DNA of 20,904 nucleotides, from NCBI GenBank assembly GCA_002382445.1, contig DGAQ01000073.1, forward strand, positions 256,391 to 277,294. Reading direction: 5' to 3'. Below the pieces are notes generated by a model that saw only the letters and a list, made by a program, of their open reading frames with translations, made no database searches and was not told where the DNA came from. Shown here in pieces: positions 1-8,242 of the stretch. Origin of the DNA: Porticoccaceae bacterium UBA4026. Its GTDB lineage: Bacteria; Pseudomonadota; Gammaproteobacteria; Pseudomonadales; Porticoccaceae. Each line of letters opens with the position of its first letter. Within the stretch, counting starts at the first letter, position 1. The position numbers and the translations under genes were made by a program.

Positions 1-2015
1 AGCTGCTTGCTTTACAGCAAGCAGCGATGAGCGATGGTACGGAGCAACAGTGGCTGGTATCTAAAGGCTTAGACGGCAAACCTCGGCTTGCTGACTGTAT
101 AGAGGCTGTCAGTGGTTGGGAAGTTGCGGTAGAGACAGTGTTAGGTCGCTATTTGCAGGCTATCACCGTGGATGACATGGCGAGCAATATAGACCTCATT
201 AAAGACTTTACTAAAGGTGAGTTGTTGCTAATCGGGCCTGGCCAAGGCATTGAATCGGGCAGCCCGAGCAAAGGACGATTGTTGAGTGACTTGATTAAGG
301 GTGATGGAGCTAAATCTCTATTAGGCTCTGTTTACGCTGCTGACAGCTTGTCTGACGCATTAAAGATTCAACCGAAGCTAGCATCTGGCGAATCTGTAGT
401 TACGCCCGATGGGATCTGGTTGGGGGCTAACTGGTTGCGCGTGGCTCGAGATAAAGATGCCACCGAGGGTGTGTTACAGCGCAAGCAAGAGTTAGAGGCT
501 ATAGCTGGCCAATTGGAACAGTTTGCCGGCGAAATTGAGCAATTAGAAAAACGCCGGCAGGATAATGAGCAGAACTTAAAAGCCTTGGAGGCGACCCGCG
601 AGAATATTGCTGCGAGTATAGCTGAGCAACAGGTAAGTTATACAGAATTACGTGCTAAATTAAGTGGTTTTGAAGTTCAAATTGAGCAATATAAGGCCCG
701 CAAAGAGCGTGCTGAAAATGAGCTCGCTGAAGTGGGTCAGCAGACTCAAATCGAGACGGACAACCTCTCTTCAGCACGAATTATTTTGCAACAATCGATC
801 GAAATAATGGCAGCTGATGTTCAAACTCGTGCGCAGTTGATCGATCAGCGGGATAGCTTTCGAGGGCAACTGGATAATACTCGACAGCAAGCACAAATTC
901 ATCGCGATGGGCGACAACAGTTAGCGGTGCGAGAAAGTTCGTTAAGTACCCAATTAACCTCGATTCGTGATGGTATATCGAGGCTAGAGTCTCAACTTGA
1001 GCGACTCCATGAGCGCAGGAATCAACTCCGTGTCGCCTTCGATATAAAAGACGACCCAACTGAGGGATATAAAGAAGAGCTTGAAAAGCAACTCAAGATG
1101 CGTCTGGCGGTAGATGTTGAACTTGCAGATTCTCGCAAACAGGTGGAAGCCATTGAATATCAAACTCGTGAGCAAGAGAGACAACGAGCTGAGATTGAAG
1201 TAGAACTCCAAAAAGTCCAGGCTGAACTAGAATCTCAACGTCTCTCAGCGCAAGAAATAAGGACCTTAAGCCGCACTATTGAAGAGCATGTCAGCGACAA
1301 ACAGGGTGATCTGGGTTCCTTACTTGAATCCTTATCTGAAGACGCTGAACTAGTAGATTGGGAGGAGCAACTTCAGTTGTTCGGCAATCGCATACAGCGG
1401 TTGGGACCCATTAATCTCGCCGCCATTGATGAGTACAAGACGGAATCTGAACGCAAAGACTATTTGGATAGACAAAATGCTGAGCTAGAAGAGGCGATGC
1501 AAACGCTTCAGGCGGCTATCCATAAAATTGATCGTGAGACTAGAACTCGGTTTAAAGAAACCTTCGAATTAGTTAATACGCATATTCAAGCTCTGTTTCC
1601 CAAGCTATTTGGTGGCGGCCATGCCTACTTAGAAATGACCGGTGACGATTTACTCGACACTGGAGTAACCTTGATGGCTCGGCCTCCTGGGAAAAAGAAT
1701 GCATCAATACATCTCTTATCTGGTGGTGAGAAAGCACTGACGGCAATTGCGATGGTATTTGCTATTTTTAAACTGAATCCTGCGCCTTTCTGTATGCTAG
1801 ATGAGGTTGATGCGCCTTTGGATGACGCTAACGTTGAACGTTACGCAGCACTGGTCAAAGAGATGTCAGAACAGGTGCAATTTATCTTTATTACCCATAA
1901 CAAAATTTCAATGCAAGCTGCCAACCAATTAATGGGTGTTACGATGCATGAGGCAGGCGTATCAAGGCTTGTCACTGTGGATGTTGATCAGGCGGTTGAA
2001 TTTGCTGATGCATAG
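1..2015 (+). CDS. smc: Chromosome partition protein SMC, C-terminal part (5' end outside window)
   Basis: SMC is the ATPase core of the bacterial condensin SMC-ScpAB, which compacts and helps segregate the chromosome. The frame is open from base 3, so the start lies to the left. About 670 residues are visible, roughly the last 55-60% of a typical 1,150-1,170 residue SMC. The visible part opens with the hinge (AVSGWEVAVETVLG near 107-160), followed by a long Glu/Gln/Arg-rich coiled coil to about 1550. The C-terminal ATPase lobe carries FGGGHA, the ABC signature LSGGEKAL (about 1716-1737) and Walker B FCMLDEVDAPLDD (about 1788-1826), with the switch histidine in FIFITHNK. The head motifs are intact. 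The kleisin partners scpA and scpB lie about 10 kb downstream. It is followed by zipA and ligA, a common gammaproteobacterial order. Confidence 0.97.
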   Translation, partial: LLALQQAAMSDGTEQQWLVSKGLDGKPRLADCIEAVSGWEVAVETVLGRYLQAITVDDMASNIDLIKDFTKGELLLIGPGQGIESGSPSKGRLLSDLIKGDGAKSLLGSVYAADSLSDALKIQPKLASGESVVTPDGIWLGANWLRVARDKDATEGVLQRKQELEAIAGQLEQFAGEIEQLEKRRQDNEQNLKALEATRENIAASIAEQQVSYTELRAKLSGFEVQIEQYKARKERAENELAEVGQQTQIETDNLSSARIILQQSIEIMAADVQTRAQLIDQRDSFRGQLDNTRQQAQIHRDGRQQLAVRESSLSTQLTSIRDGISRLESQLERLHERRNQLRVAFDIKDDPTEGYKEELEKQLKMRLAVDVELADSRKQVEAIEYQTREQERQRAEIEVELQKVQAELESQRLSAQEIRTLSRTIEEHVSDKQGDLGSLLESLSEDAELVDWEEQLQLFGNRIQRLGPINLAAIDEYKTESERKDYLDRQNAELEEAMQTLQAAIHKIDRETRTRFKETFELVNTHIQALFPKLFGGGHAYLEMTGDDLLDTGVTLMARPPGKKNASIHLLSGGEKALTAIAMVFAIFKLNPAPFCMLDEVDAPLDDANVERYAALVKEMSEQVQFIFITHNKISMQAANQLMGVTMHEAGVSRLVTVDVDQAVEFADA

Positions 2016-2033
2016 TTAAGCGGAGAGAGCTAT

Positions 2034-2061
2034 TGTGGTTTTTTTAACAGGAAAAACTACA
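2034..2061 (+). other. Possible weak hairpin between smc and zipA
   Basis: TGTGGTTTTT (2034-2043) can pair with AAAAACTACA (2052-2061), with one G-T wobble and an 8-base loop. No T-run follows it on the plus strand, so it is not a convincing terminator. It might be a processing or pausing element, or chance in AT-rich spacer. It is the only visible structure in the 85 bp between smc and zipA. Confidence 0.25.
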
Positions 2062-2100
2062 CTATTGGGAATTAATTTAGACACATATTAAGGTTGTTTT

Positions 2101-2925
2101 ATGGAGTTTTTCGGCCCTCGCGAGGTGGTTATCGTTGTTGGAATTTTGGCATTTATCGCCATTATTCTTGATGGAGTACGACGGATGAAACGCAACCGCT
2201 ATGAGAAATTACAGATGTCGTCTCGTAGTTTACGCAAGAATGGTGATACGGATCGGCATGAAGATCACGATGGACTAGATGAAAGCCAGTTCCCTTCTGG
2301 CGGCTCGAGAATTGTTGGGTCTCGGACGAACGATGACGTCGGCGCGTCACAAGAGAGAGAGTTCAACTTTGATAGAGCGCCAAAGCAAGAAAATTTCGAC
2401 CTGGATAACTCTATCTTTGCAGCTGCCGAAGAGGAGCCTCGCGCGAGCCGCCCTAAGAATACATTTAGCCACCAGGGTTCTTCAGATCTATCAGATGGCC
2501 CTCAGGCAGTATTGGTAGTTCACTTGGTCGCAGATAAGGGTACTACTGTTGGCGGCGGGCAGCTTTTGGATGCAGCCTTGGAAGCCGGCTTGCGTTATGG
2601 AGGTATGAAGATTTTTCACCGTCATCTAAACGAAGACGGGTCGGGCCCAGTGTTGTTTAGTATGGCTAATCTGGTTAACCCGGGAACTTTCGATTTAAAC
2701 ACGATTAAGTCTATCACCACTCCAGGTGTTACCTTATTTATGGCATTGGATGACGTTGAAGATCCCGTGACGGCGTTTGAGTTAATGATGGAGTCTATTG
2801 ATATTTTGGCGACTCAAGGGCCGTTTAATGTAATGGATGAATCCCGTAGTTCGATGACTCGTCAGACCGTTGATCATTATCGGCAACTAGCCAAAAGCGC
2901 GGCGTCTCGTGCTGGCGGCGACTAA
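2101..2925 (+). CDS. zipA: Cell division protein ZipA
   Basis: ZipA tethers FtsZ protofilaments to the inner membrane and is needed for divisome assembly in gammaproteobacteria. The 274-residue product has the expected three parts. A single N-terminal membrane segment (about residues 8-24, VVIVVGILAFIAIILDG) is followed by a basic stretch. A charged, low-complexity linker runs from about 40 to 130. The globular FtsZ-binding domain occupies about 133-262 and includes the conserved-looking LFSMANLVNPGTFD and PGVTLFMALDD segments. The linker is fairly short compared with E. coli ZipA. The ATG is preceded by AAGG at 2090-2093, seven bases upstream. It lies 85 bp after smc and 19 bp before ligA, probably co-transcribed with both. 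Confidence 0.95.
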   Translation: MEFFGPREVVIVVGILAFIAIILDGVRRMKRNRYEKLQMSSRSLRKNGDTDRHEDHDGLDESQFPSGGSRIVGSRTNDDVGASQEREFNFDRAPKQENFDLDNSIFAAAEEEPRASRPKNTFSHQGSSDLSDGPQAVLVVHLVADKGTTVGGGQLLDAALEAGLRYGGMKIFHRHLNEDGSGPVLFSMANLVNPGTFDLNTIKSITTPGVTLFMALDDVEDPVTAFELMMESIDILATQGPFNVMDESRSSMTRQTVDHYRQLAKSAASRAGGD

Positions 2926-2944
2926 TAGGGTGTGGCTACTTTAG

Positions 2945-4990
2945 ATGGAAACCACTCCCGATAGCATTGTTATCTCATACCAGCAGCTTAAAGATGAGTT
3001 AAATCAACATAATCATCAATATTACGTACTTGATGATCCATCGGTACCCGATAGCGAATATGACCGGCAACTACGCAGGCTTATTGAGATAGAAGCCCGT
3101 TATAAGGATTTAATAACAGTTGACTCCCCGAGCCAGCGTGTTGGAGGGACTGCACTTGCATCTTTTGTACAAATTAAGCACGCGGTTCCTATGTTATCGC
3201 TGGATAATGCCTTTAATGACATTGAATTACAGGAATTTGAACGTAAGGTAAAAGATCGTTTGAATTATTCGACCTCCGACAAGTCGCGACAGATAGAGTA
3301 TGCCTGCGAGCCAAAGTTAGATGGGGCCGCGGTTAGCTTGTTATATAAAAATGGCAGTTTAGTTTACGGTGCCACTCGGGGCGATGGTAGTGTTGGTGAA
3401 GATATTACCGCCAATGTTCGAACCATTAACAGCGTCCCCTTGAAATTACGGGGTGACAACATTCCTCGATTGTTAGAGGTACGAGGTGAGATTTATCTGC
3501 CTCGGGCTGGGTTTGATAAGCTCAATGCGACAGCCATTGCACTGGGTGAGAAAACCTTCGTCAATCCCCGTAATGCCGCTGCGGGAAGCCTGAGGCAGTT
3601 AGACTCGAAAATTACCGCTAGTCGACCTCTGGAGATGTGCGCCTATAGCGTTGGTCAGTATCAAGCTGACATAAAACCTGAGACCCATAAGGGTATGCTA
3701 GAGGCTCTGGGAGGTTGGGGTTTTAAAATAAACCCTTATGTTGAGACAGTTATAGGTATTGCTGCTTGTGAAGATTACTACCAGCGTATGACGGTGCGAA
3801 GAGACCAACTTCCCTATGATATTGATGGCATCGTCTACAAGGTTAATAGTCTTACACTGCAGCTCAGGCTCGGTTTTGTCGCCAAAGCACCACGTTGGGC
3901 CATAGCCAGAAAATTTCCCGCTCAAGAAGAAATGACACGGCTTTTGGATGTGGAATTTCAGGTTGGTAGAACCGGTGCCATCACCCCAGTAGCGAGACTT
4001 GCTCCGGTATTTGTCGGCGGAGTCACAGTGAGCAACGCGACGCTTCATAATCGTGATGAGATTGATCGTTTGGGGCTGCGTATTGGCGATATGGTCATTA
4101 TTCGTCGCGCCGGTGATGTGATCCCGCAAATAGCCAAGGTGGTCATTGAAAAGAGGCCGCCGGAATCGAGATTAATTGAGTTCCCAAGCCGATGTCCGGT
4201 TTGCCAATCCTCGATTCAAAGAGCTGAGGGCGAGGCTGTAGCGCGATGTTCGGGGGGCTTGTTTTGTGGTGCTCAGATAAAAGAGGCGATTAAGCATTTT
4301 GCCTCTCGCAAGGCTATGGATATTGACGGCTTGGGAGATAAATTAGTTGAACTCCTAGTTGATAAATCCGTAATTTTTTCTGTAGCGGATCTCTATGATT
4401 TGCAGCCACTGAAATTAGTCGGTTTAGAGCGCATGGCTGAGAAATCTGCGACTAACTTAATTGCAGCTATTGATGCGAGTAAAAGCACTACTCTAGCCAA
4501 GTTTCTATATTCCTTAGGGGTTCGAGAAGTGGGAGAGGCTACCGCCCAAACTTTGGCTAATAATTTCGGTTCGATCGAACCTATTACGCAAGCTTCAGTT
4601 GAGCAATTGTTAGAAATTGACGATATTGGACCGGTCGTGGCGAAACACATTGTTAATTTTTTCAGTAACCCCGATAACCTTTCAATTATTGGCGCGTTGC
4701 GTGAGGCAGGAGTTCATTGGTCTGATGTTGACCTGTCCAATCAGGCCTCTCGGCCTCTTAAAGGGCAAACCTGGGTGATTACCGGTGGAATGGAGACTAT
4801 AAGTCGCGCAGAGGCAAAAGATAGACTTCAAGCTTTAGGTGCTAAGGTGGGCTCTAGTGTCTCAGCTAAAACGACTCAGGTCGTCGCCGGTCCGGGCGCG
4901 GGGTCGAAGTTATCTAAGGCTATCAGCTTGGATATTGCGGTTATGGACGAAGGGCAGTTTGTTGTATTTCTCACCAATCAGTCACTTTAG
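2945..4990 (+). CDS. ligA: NAD-dependent DNA ligase LigA
   Basis: LigA seals nicks in duplex DNA during replication and repair, using NAD+ as adenylate donor. At 681 residues it is normal length and apparently intact. The Ia domain comes first (SYQQLKDELNQHNHQYYVLD). The adenylation domain has the catalytic lysine K124 in KLDG, then GEIYLP, NPRNAAAGSLRQLD and DGIVYKVN. The zinc finger has four cysteines (CPVC...C...C) with spacings of 3, 15 and 6, matching E. coli LigA. Helix-hairpin-helix repeats follow, and a C-terminal BRCT domain runs from about 598 (WVITGGMETISRAEA). The ATG at 2945 is chosen because the N-terminus aligns with the family; the ribosome site is weak, suggesting coupling to zipA 19 bp upstream. 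Confidence 0.97.
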   Translation: METTPDSIVISYQQLKDELNQHNHQYYVLDDPSVPDSEYDRQLRRLIEIEARYKDLITVDSPSQRVGGTALASFVQIKHAVPMLSLDNAFNDIELQEFERKVKDRLNYSTSDKSRQIEYACEPKLDGAAVSLLYKNGSLVYGATRGDGSVGEDITANVRTINSVPLKLRGDNIPRLLEVRGEIYLPRAGFDKLNATAIALGEKTFVNPRNAAAGSLRQLDSKITASRPLEMCAYSVGQYQADIKPETHKGMLEALGGWGFKINPYVETVIGIAACEDYYQRMTVRRDQLPYDIDGIVYKVNSLTLQLRLGFVAKAPRWAIARKFPAQEEMTRLLDVEFQVGRTGAITPVARLAPVFVGGVTVSNATLHNRDEIDRLGLRIGDMVIIRRAGDVIPQIAKVVIEKRPPESRLIEFPSRCPVCQSSIQRAEGEAVARCSGGLFCGAQIKEAIKHFASRKAMDIDGLGDKLVELLVDKSVIFSVADLYDLQPLKLVGLERMAEKSATNLIAAIDASKSTTLAKFLYSLGVREVGEATAQTLANNFGSIEPITQASVEQLLEIDDIGPVVAKHIVNFFSNPDNLSIIGALREAGVHWSDVDLSNQASRPLKGQTWVITGGMETISRAEAKDRLQALGAKVGSSVSAKTTQVVAGPGAGSKLSKAISLDIAVMDEGQFVVFLTNQSL

Positions 4991-5042
4991 AAAGGCGACT
5001 CAGCTAACTAAACCCAGTCCATTCATAAAGGAAGTAAGTCGA

Positions 5043-5267
5043 GTGTTTAAATCAACCTCTAAAAATAGGTTAAAGCAGCGGTCCACGTGGATAGCCGCTA
5101 TGGTCGCGTGCTTTGTGTTTTTATTGATGGCGGTAAAGGTCTATCATGTTCCAGTAGCAACCATGACTGCTAATCTCGCTATCGCTGTATTAGGCTTGGC
5201 GATGATAATAGTGATCGCCGCTGTTGTTGGGCGGTTGCTGTTATTTTTTCGCAAGCGCAAAAAATAG
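5043..5267 (+). CDS. Small two-helix membrane protein of unknown function
   Basis: I do not recognise this 74-residue protein. It has a basic N-terminus (KSTSKNRLKQR), a first hydrophobic segment at about residues 16-31, a short loop with YHVPVAT, a second at about 44-68, and a very basic tail ending RKRKK. This suggests a bitopic hairpin with both ends in the cytoplasm. The frame is open further upstream inside ligA, but the GTG at 5043 is the likely start because AAAGGAAG (5027-5034) sits eight bases before it. The stop codon directly abuts the GTG start of the MFS transporter, so the two are probably translationally coupled. It could be an accessory subunit of that transporter or an independent small membrane protein; neither is shown. 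Confidence 0.7.
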   Translation: MFKSTSKNRLKQRSTWIAAMVACFVFLLMAVKVYHVPVATMTANLAIAVLGLAMIIVIAAVVGRLLLFFRKRKK

Positions 5268-6512
5268 GTGCCGACCCAATACTTTTCATTTGGCCATTAT
5301 CTAGCCACCATTGGGACTAGTAATTTTGGCTTGGGTCTGTTTGCCCTTATCTATCCCTGGCTAATTGTTGGTGTTTTACAAGAATCTCCGAGTCGTCTTG
5401 GTATGGCACAGATGGCGTTGTTACTGCCTAATTTGTTGTTTATTTTACCGGGTGGTGTAGTTTCTGATCGCAGTCATCGAGGGTCTTGGCTTTCTTTGCT
5501 GTACCTACTTTATTTAGTCCCTGTGGGGGTGCTTGCGGGCGCTATACTGACTAATCAATTGTCTTTTTTAGTGCTTATCGTCTGCGGCATGGCCTTTGGA
5601 ACGGTCTCTGCATTTGTTCAGCCTACTCGGGAAAGTTTACTGGGTTATGCCGCGCCAAATTTGATGCACCAAGCTGTCGCCAAGGTAGTGATGGTCCAGT
5701 TTATTGCCCAGGGCATTGGCTTTGCTGCTGCCGGACAGCTGGAGTCAATTGGATTAACCTTTCTTTTGGCTCTACAGATGGCAGCTTTTGTGGCCAGCTC
5801 ATTACTGATTAGGCAATCTCATCCGCGGCCTCTCGAAAGGGACAAGGAAACTCTAAAACCTCGTCAGCCGTTGACTGAATTGAGAGAAGGAGTCCAGTTA
5901 TTTTTCGAAACTAAAGCCTTATTGCATTTGGTTGTTTTAACTTTTGCTACCGGCGCTCTGGCTTTTGGGGTCTATTTAGTCGGTATGCCGCTCATTGCCA
6001 AACAGGCTTATGGGGGAGGCGCTCAACTCTATGCCGCTATGCAAGTCACCTTTACCCTTGGGGTTGTCAGCGCTAACTTTGGAGTAATGAAGCGCGCTAA
6101 GATGTTTAATCGACCAGGAAGATTGATCATCATTACCTTTTTGTGGCGAGGAGGTTTGGTTGGCGTGGTTGCTCTATTACCGAGCTTCTGGGTGTTATTT
6201 CCGACACTCTTTGCGTGGGGATTTTTCTCGGGCTTGTCGATGACTCTAGGACGGACGCTGTTGCATAACCAAGTCCCTCATGAACTGCGTTCTCGTGCAT
6301 CTTCAGTGTATCAACTATGTTTGTTCGGTGGTGCTCCACTGGGAGCTTGGGGGTGCGGTTTTTCAATTGAGGCTATAGGCCTAAGTTATACCTTTATGGG
6401 CATTACCTGCCTGACTCTAATCGTGTCCGTGGCGGCTTTTTTCTCTCCACTATGGGCATTGGTTGGCCGCCAAGATGATAGGCAAGGCTTAGTGGGCGGT
6501 AAAAGCAATTAG
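5268..6512 (+). CDS. Major facilitator superfamily transporter, drug/siderophore-exporter-like
   Basis: This is an inner-membrane secondary transporter of 414 residues with about 11-12 hydrophobic segments. The best landmark is the MFS motif A-like GGVVSDRSHRG in the loop between helices 2 and 3 (about residues 63-73). A central cytoplasmic loop (about 180-210, charged, RPLERDKETLKPRQ) separates the two halves. It resembles the EntS/MFS_3 type of exporter more than sugar porters, but the substrate cannot be read from sequence. The start is the GTG immediately after the stop codon of the small membrane gene. No good ribosome site is seen, consistent with coupled translation. Its 3' end overlaps the convergent RNA methyltransferase gene by 24 bp. 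Confidence 0.85.
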   Translation: MPTQYFSFGHYLATIGTSNFGLGLFALIYPWLIVGVLQESPSRLGMAQMALLLPNLLFILPGGVVSDRSHRGSWLSLLYLLYLVPVGVLAGAILTNQLSFLVLIVCGMAFGTVSAFVQPTRESLLGYAAPNLMHQAVAKVVMVQFIAQGIGFAAAGQLESIGLTFLLALQMAAFVASSLLIRQSHPRPLERDKETLKPRQPLTELREGVQLFFETKALLHLVVLTFATGALAFGVYLVGMPLIAKQAYGGGAQLYAAMQVTFTLGVVSANFGVMKRAKMFNRPGRLIIITFLWRGGLVGVVALLPSFWVLFPTLFAWGFFSGLSMTLGRTLLHNQVPHELRSRASSVYQLCLFGGAPLGAWGCGFSIEAIGLSYTFMGITCLTLIVSVAAFFSPLWALVGRQDDRQGLVGGKSN

Positions 6513-7286
6513 AGCTGCGGCGACAGCGACATTTAAAGACTCAACCCCATTATTCATGGGAATTCCGACACGCAGGTCACAGAGTTTCGCAATTTCATCG
6601 CTGACCCCTTCGGACTCGTTGCCTAGCACATAGACCACTGATTTATGTTTGCTTAACTCGGCGAGTGACGTTGCCTCGTGTGAGGACATCATACATATTT
6701 CAAAGCCTTTATTCTTAAAGTTTTTCAAGGCTGTGACCAGACTATCGCAGCGCAATATATTGCCCTTAAAAATAGTTCCGGCACTGGCTTTTATAACCAG
6801 TGGGGAGATCTCTGCAACGCCTTTGCTTGGCAACAGTAATCCGTAGCAAGGGCTGGCTGTCACACTTCGAATAATCATGCCTAAATTTTGGGGATTGGTC
6901 ACTCCATCTAAAGCAATGACGACTTTGCGATTCCCATCTTCGAGAGAGTCTAGGGCATGCTCATAGGGTTGGTATCCAAGGCATTGAATGTCACAGGCAA
7001 CGCCTTGATCTTGCTTGCTGTTACGTGAAATACGAGACAGAGCAGAGCGGCTATGGTACTGGATTTCAACATTGCGGCGCTCCGCCAGTTGCTTGATTTG
7101 GTCAATCACGACACCATCTCGGTTACTGTCTGCCAGATGTAATCGATAAATTTGTAGGCTTTCATCTTGCAATAGTTCCATCACGGGCTTGCGGCCATAG
7201 ACGGTAATTAGTTGATCAAAAAATGCCTTGCGCTTAAGGTATTCGATACTGTCAGTGCGAACGGGCGTATTAGGGTTATGGCGCAT
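6489..7286 (-). CDS. TrmH/SpoU-family RNA 2'-O-methyltransferase
   Basis: This is a SPOUT-class methyltransferase that would transfer a methyl group from SAM to a ribose 2'-OH in rRNA or tRNA. The 265-residue product has an N-terminal substrate-binding domain (VYGRKPVMELL) and a C-terminal knotted catalytic domain. The three SpoU motifs are clear: NPQNLGMIIRS, VLGNESEGVS, and IPMNNGVESLNVAVAAAL close to the C-terminus. The architecture resembles RlmB, but there are about 25 extra N-terminal residues and I cannot name the target. The frame is open upstream to 7433, but that extension overlaps the preceding gene. The ATG at 7286 lies one base after that gene's stop and is preferred. Its 3' end overlaps the convergent MFS gene. 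Confidence 0.9.
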   Translation of the reverse strand: MRHNPNTPVRTDSIEYLKRKAFFDQLITVYGRKPVMELLQDESLQIYRLHLADSNRDGVVIDQIKQLAERRNVEIQYHSRSALSRISRNSKQDQGVACDIQCLGYQPYEHALDSLEDGNRKVVIALDGVTNPQNLGMIIRSVTASPCYGLLLPSKGVAEISPLVIKASAGTIFKGNILRCDSLVTALKNFKNKGFEICMMSSHEATSLAELSKHKSVVYVLGNESEGVSDEIAKLCDLRVGIPMNNGVESLNVAVAAALIAFTAH

Positions 7287-7287
7287 T

Positions 7288-8229
7288 TTAATTATTGTCG
7301 CTGGTCTGATTATCGGTTTCAACATTGAGTAGTCGCAAAATCTCTTGAAGTTGCTCTGCCGAAGCTTGGCCTTGCCGCGCGGAGATTTGTACTGCCATTT
7401 TACCAAGGCCTCGATAAGTGTCTTGCCATTCATTAGGTGTATTTTGAAGAGCTAATAGATGGGAGGCCACTGTAGTTACATCACCTCTAGCGATGGGCCC
7501 AGTGAGAGCCGCCTGAGCGTTGCTGTTTAGGTAGTTAGTGACGGTTTGTTGTATGAGTAAGTCGAGCGGGTTTTCGTCATTTCGAAGTTCAACGCCAGCT
7601 CGCGTAAGCATGCTCTTACTCATTTCTAATAGGCTAATCAAATTATTACAGGCCATCACGGTTGCGGCATGATAAAGCGATTTACTATCACTGTTTATAG
7701 TAAAGGGTTGGCCGCCAATCGCAATACACAGATCATTTAATCGACCGATCGCATCAGCATCGCCCTCAATTGCAAAAGGCACCTTATTTAGGTTGGATAT
7801 TGAATTCGCTGGGCTAGAAAAGCTATGAATTGGATGTGCGGATCCAATATGAACCCCCAGGGTCGTTAGCGGAAACAGTACGGCTGAGCTAATTGCTCCG
7901 CTACAGTGAAATACAAGATTGTCAGCTTGTAACACGCCTGACTCGGCTAGCAGTTGAACGGCCTCTTCAATGTGATCATCTGGAGTGGCGATCATCCATA
8001 TGTCAGCAGGTTGAAATGGACGACAGGGGGTATCTTTGAGGGCCACTGGATGCCCCGCGCCTATAAAATCAACAGCTTGTCGTGCTGAAACGGCAGTACG
8101 ATTAATGATTTGTTTAATCGTCATATGTTTGGCTAGTAGGTTGCATAAACTCGATCCCACACGACCGGCTCCAATGCAGCTTAGTTTAAGCAGATTAGAC
8201 GCAGGCAAGTGTGATGTGTGCAGAGACAT
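7288..8229 (-). CDS. Rossmann-fold NAD(P)-binding protein with DUF2520 domain
   Basis: This 313-residue protein belongs to the Rossmann-like/DUF2520 family, whose substrate is, as far as I know, not established. The N-terminal half has the dinucleotide-binding motif IGAGRVGSSL at about residues 18-28, then NRTAVSA, IWMIATPDD and FHCSGAISSAVL, as in F420/ketopantoate-reductase-like folds. AHPIHSFSSP at about 151 marks the junction region. The C-terminal helical DUF2520 half includes HAATVMACNNLISLLEM and TGPIARGD. It is probably an oxidoreductase by fold only. It sits 13 bp after pdxJ and one base before the SpoU methyltransferase gene, so it is almost certainly part of the same transcript. 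Confidence 0.87.
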   Translation of the reverse strand: MSLHTSHLPASNLLKLSCIGAGRVGSSLCNLLAKHMTIKQIINRTAVSARQAVDFIGAGHPVALKDTPCRPFQPADIWMIATPDDHIEEAVQLLAESGVLQADNLVFHCSGAISSAVLFPLTTLGVHIGSAHPIHSFSSPANSISNLNKVPFAIEGDADAIGRLNDLCIAIGGQPFTINSDSKSLYHAATVMACNNLISLLEMSKSMLTRAGVELRNDENPLDLLIQQTVTNYLNSNAQAALTGPIARGDVTTVASHLLALQNTPNEWQDTYRGLGKMAVQISARQGQASAEQLQEILRLLNVETDNQTSDNN

Positions 8230-8242
8230 GGTTAGGCTTGCC

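Noticed and set aside
2034..2061. Rho-independent terminator separating smc from zipA
   Set aside because: The stem is mostly A-T, with no T-run after it, so smc, zipA and ligA are more simply read as co-transcribed.
3698..4129. 143-codon open frame on the minus strand inside ligA
   Set aside because: It lies entirely within the conserved LigA coding region, has no recognisable domain, and reads as a shadow of the plus-strand gene.
4839..5042. Longer N-terminus for the small membrane protein, starting inside ligA
   Set aside because: The extension overlaps the BRCT domain of ligA in another frame; the GTG at 5043 has a strong ribosome site directly before it.
7287..7433. 49-residue N-terminal extension of the SpoU methyltransferase
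   Set aside because: It overlaps the end of the DUF2520 gene in another frame and has no family similarity; ATG 7286 follows that gene's stop by one base.
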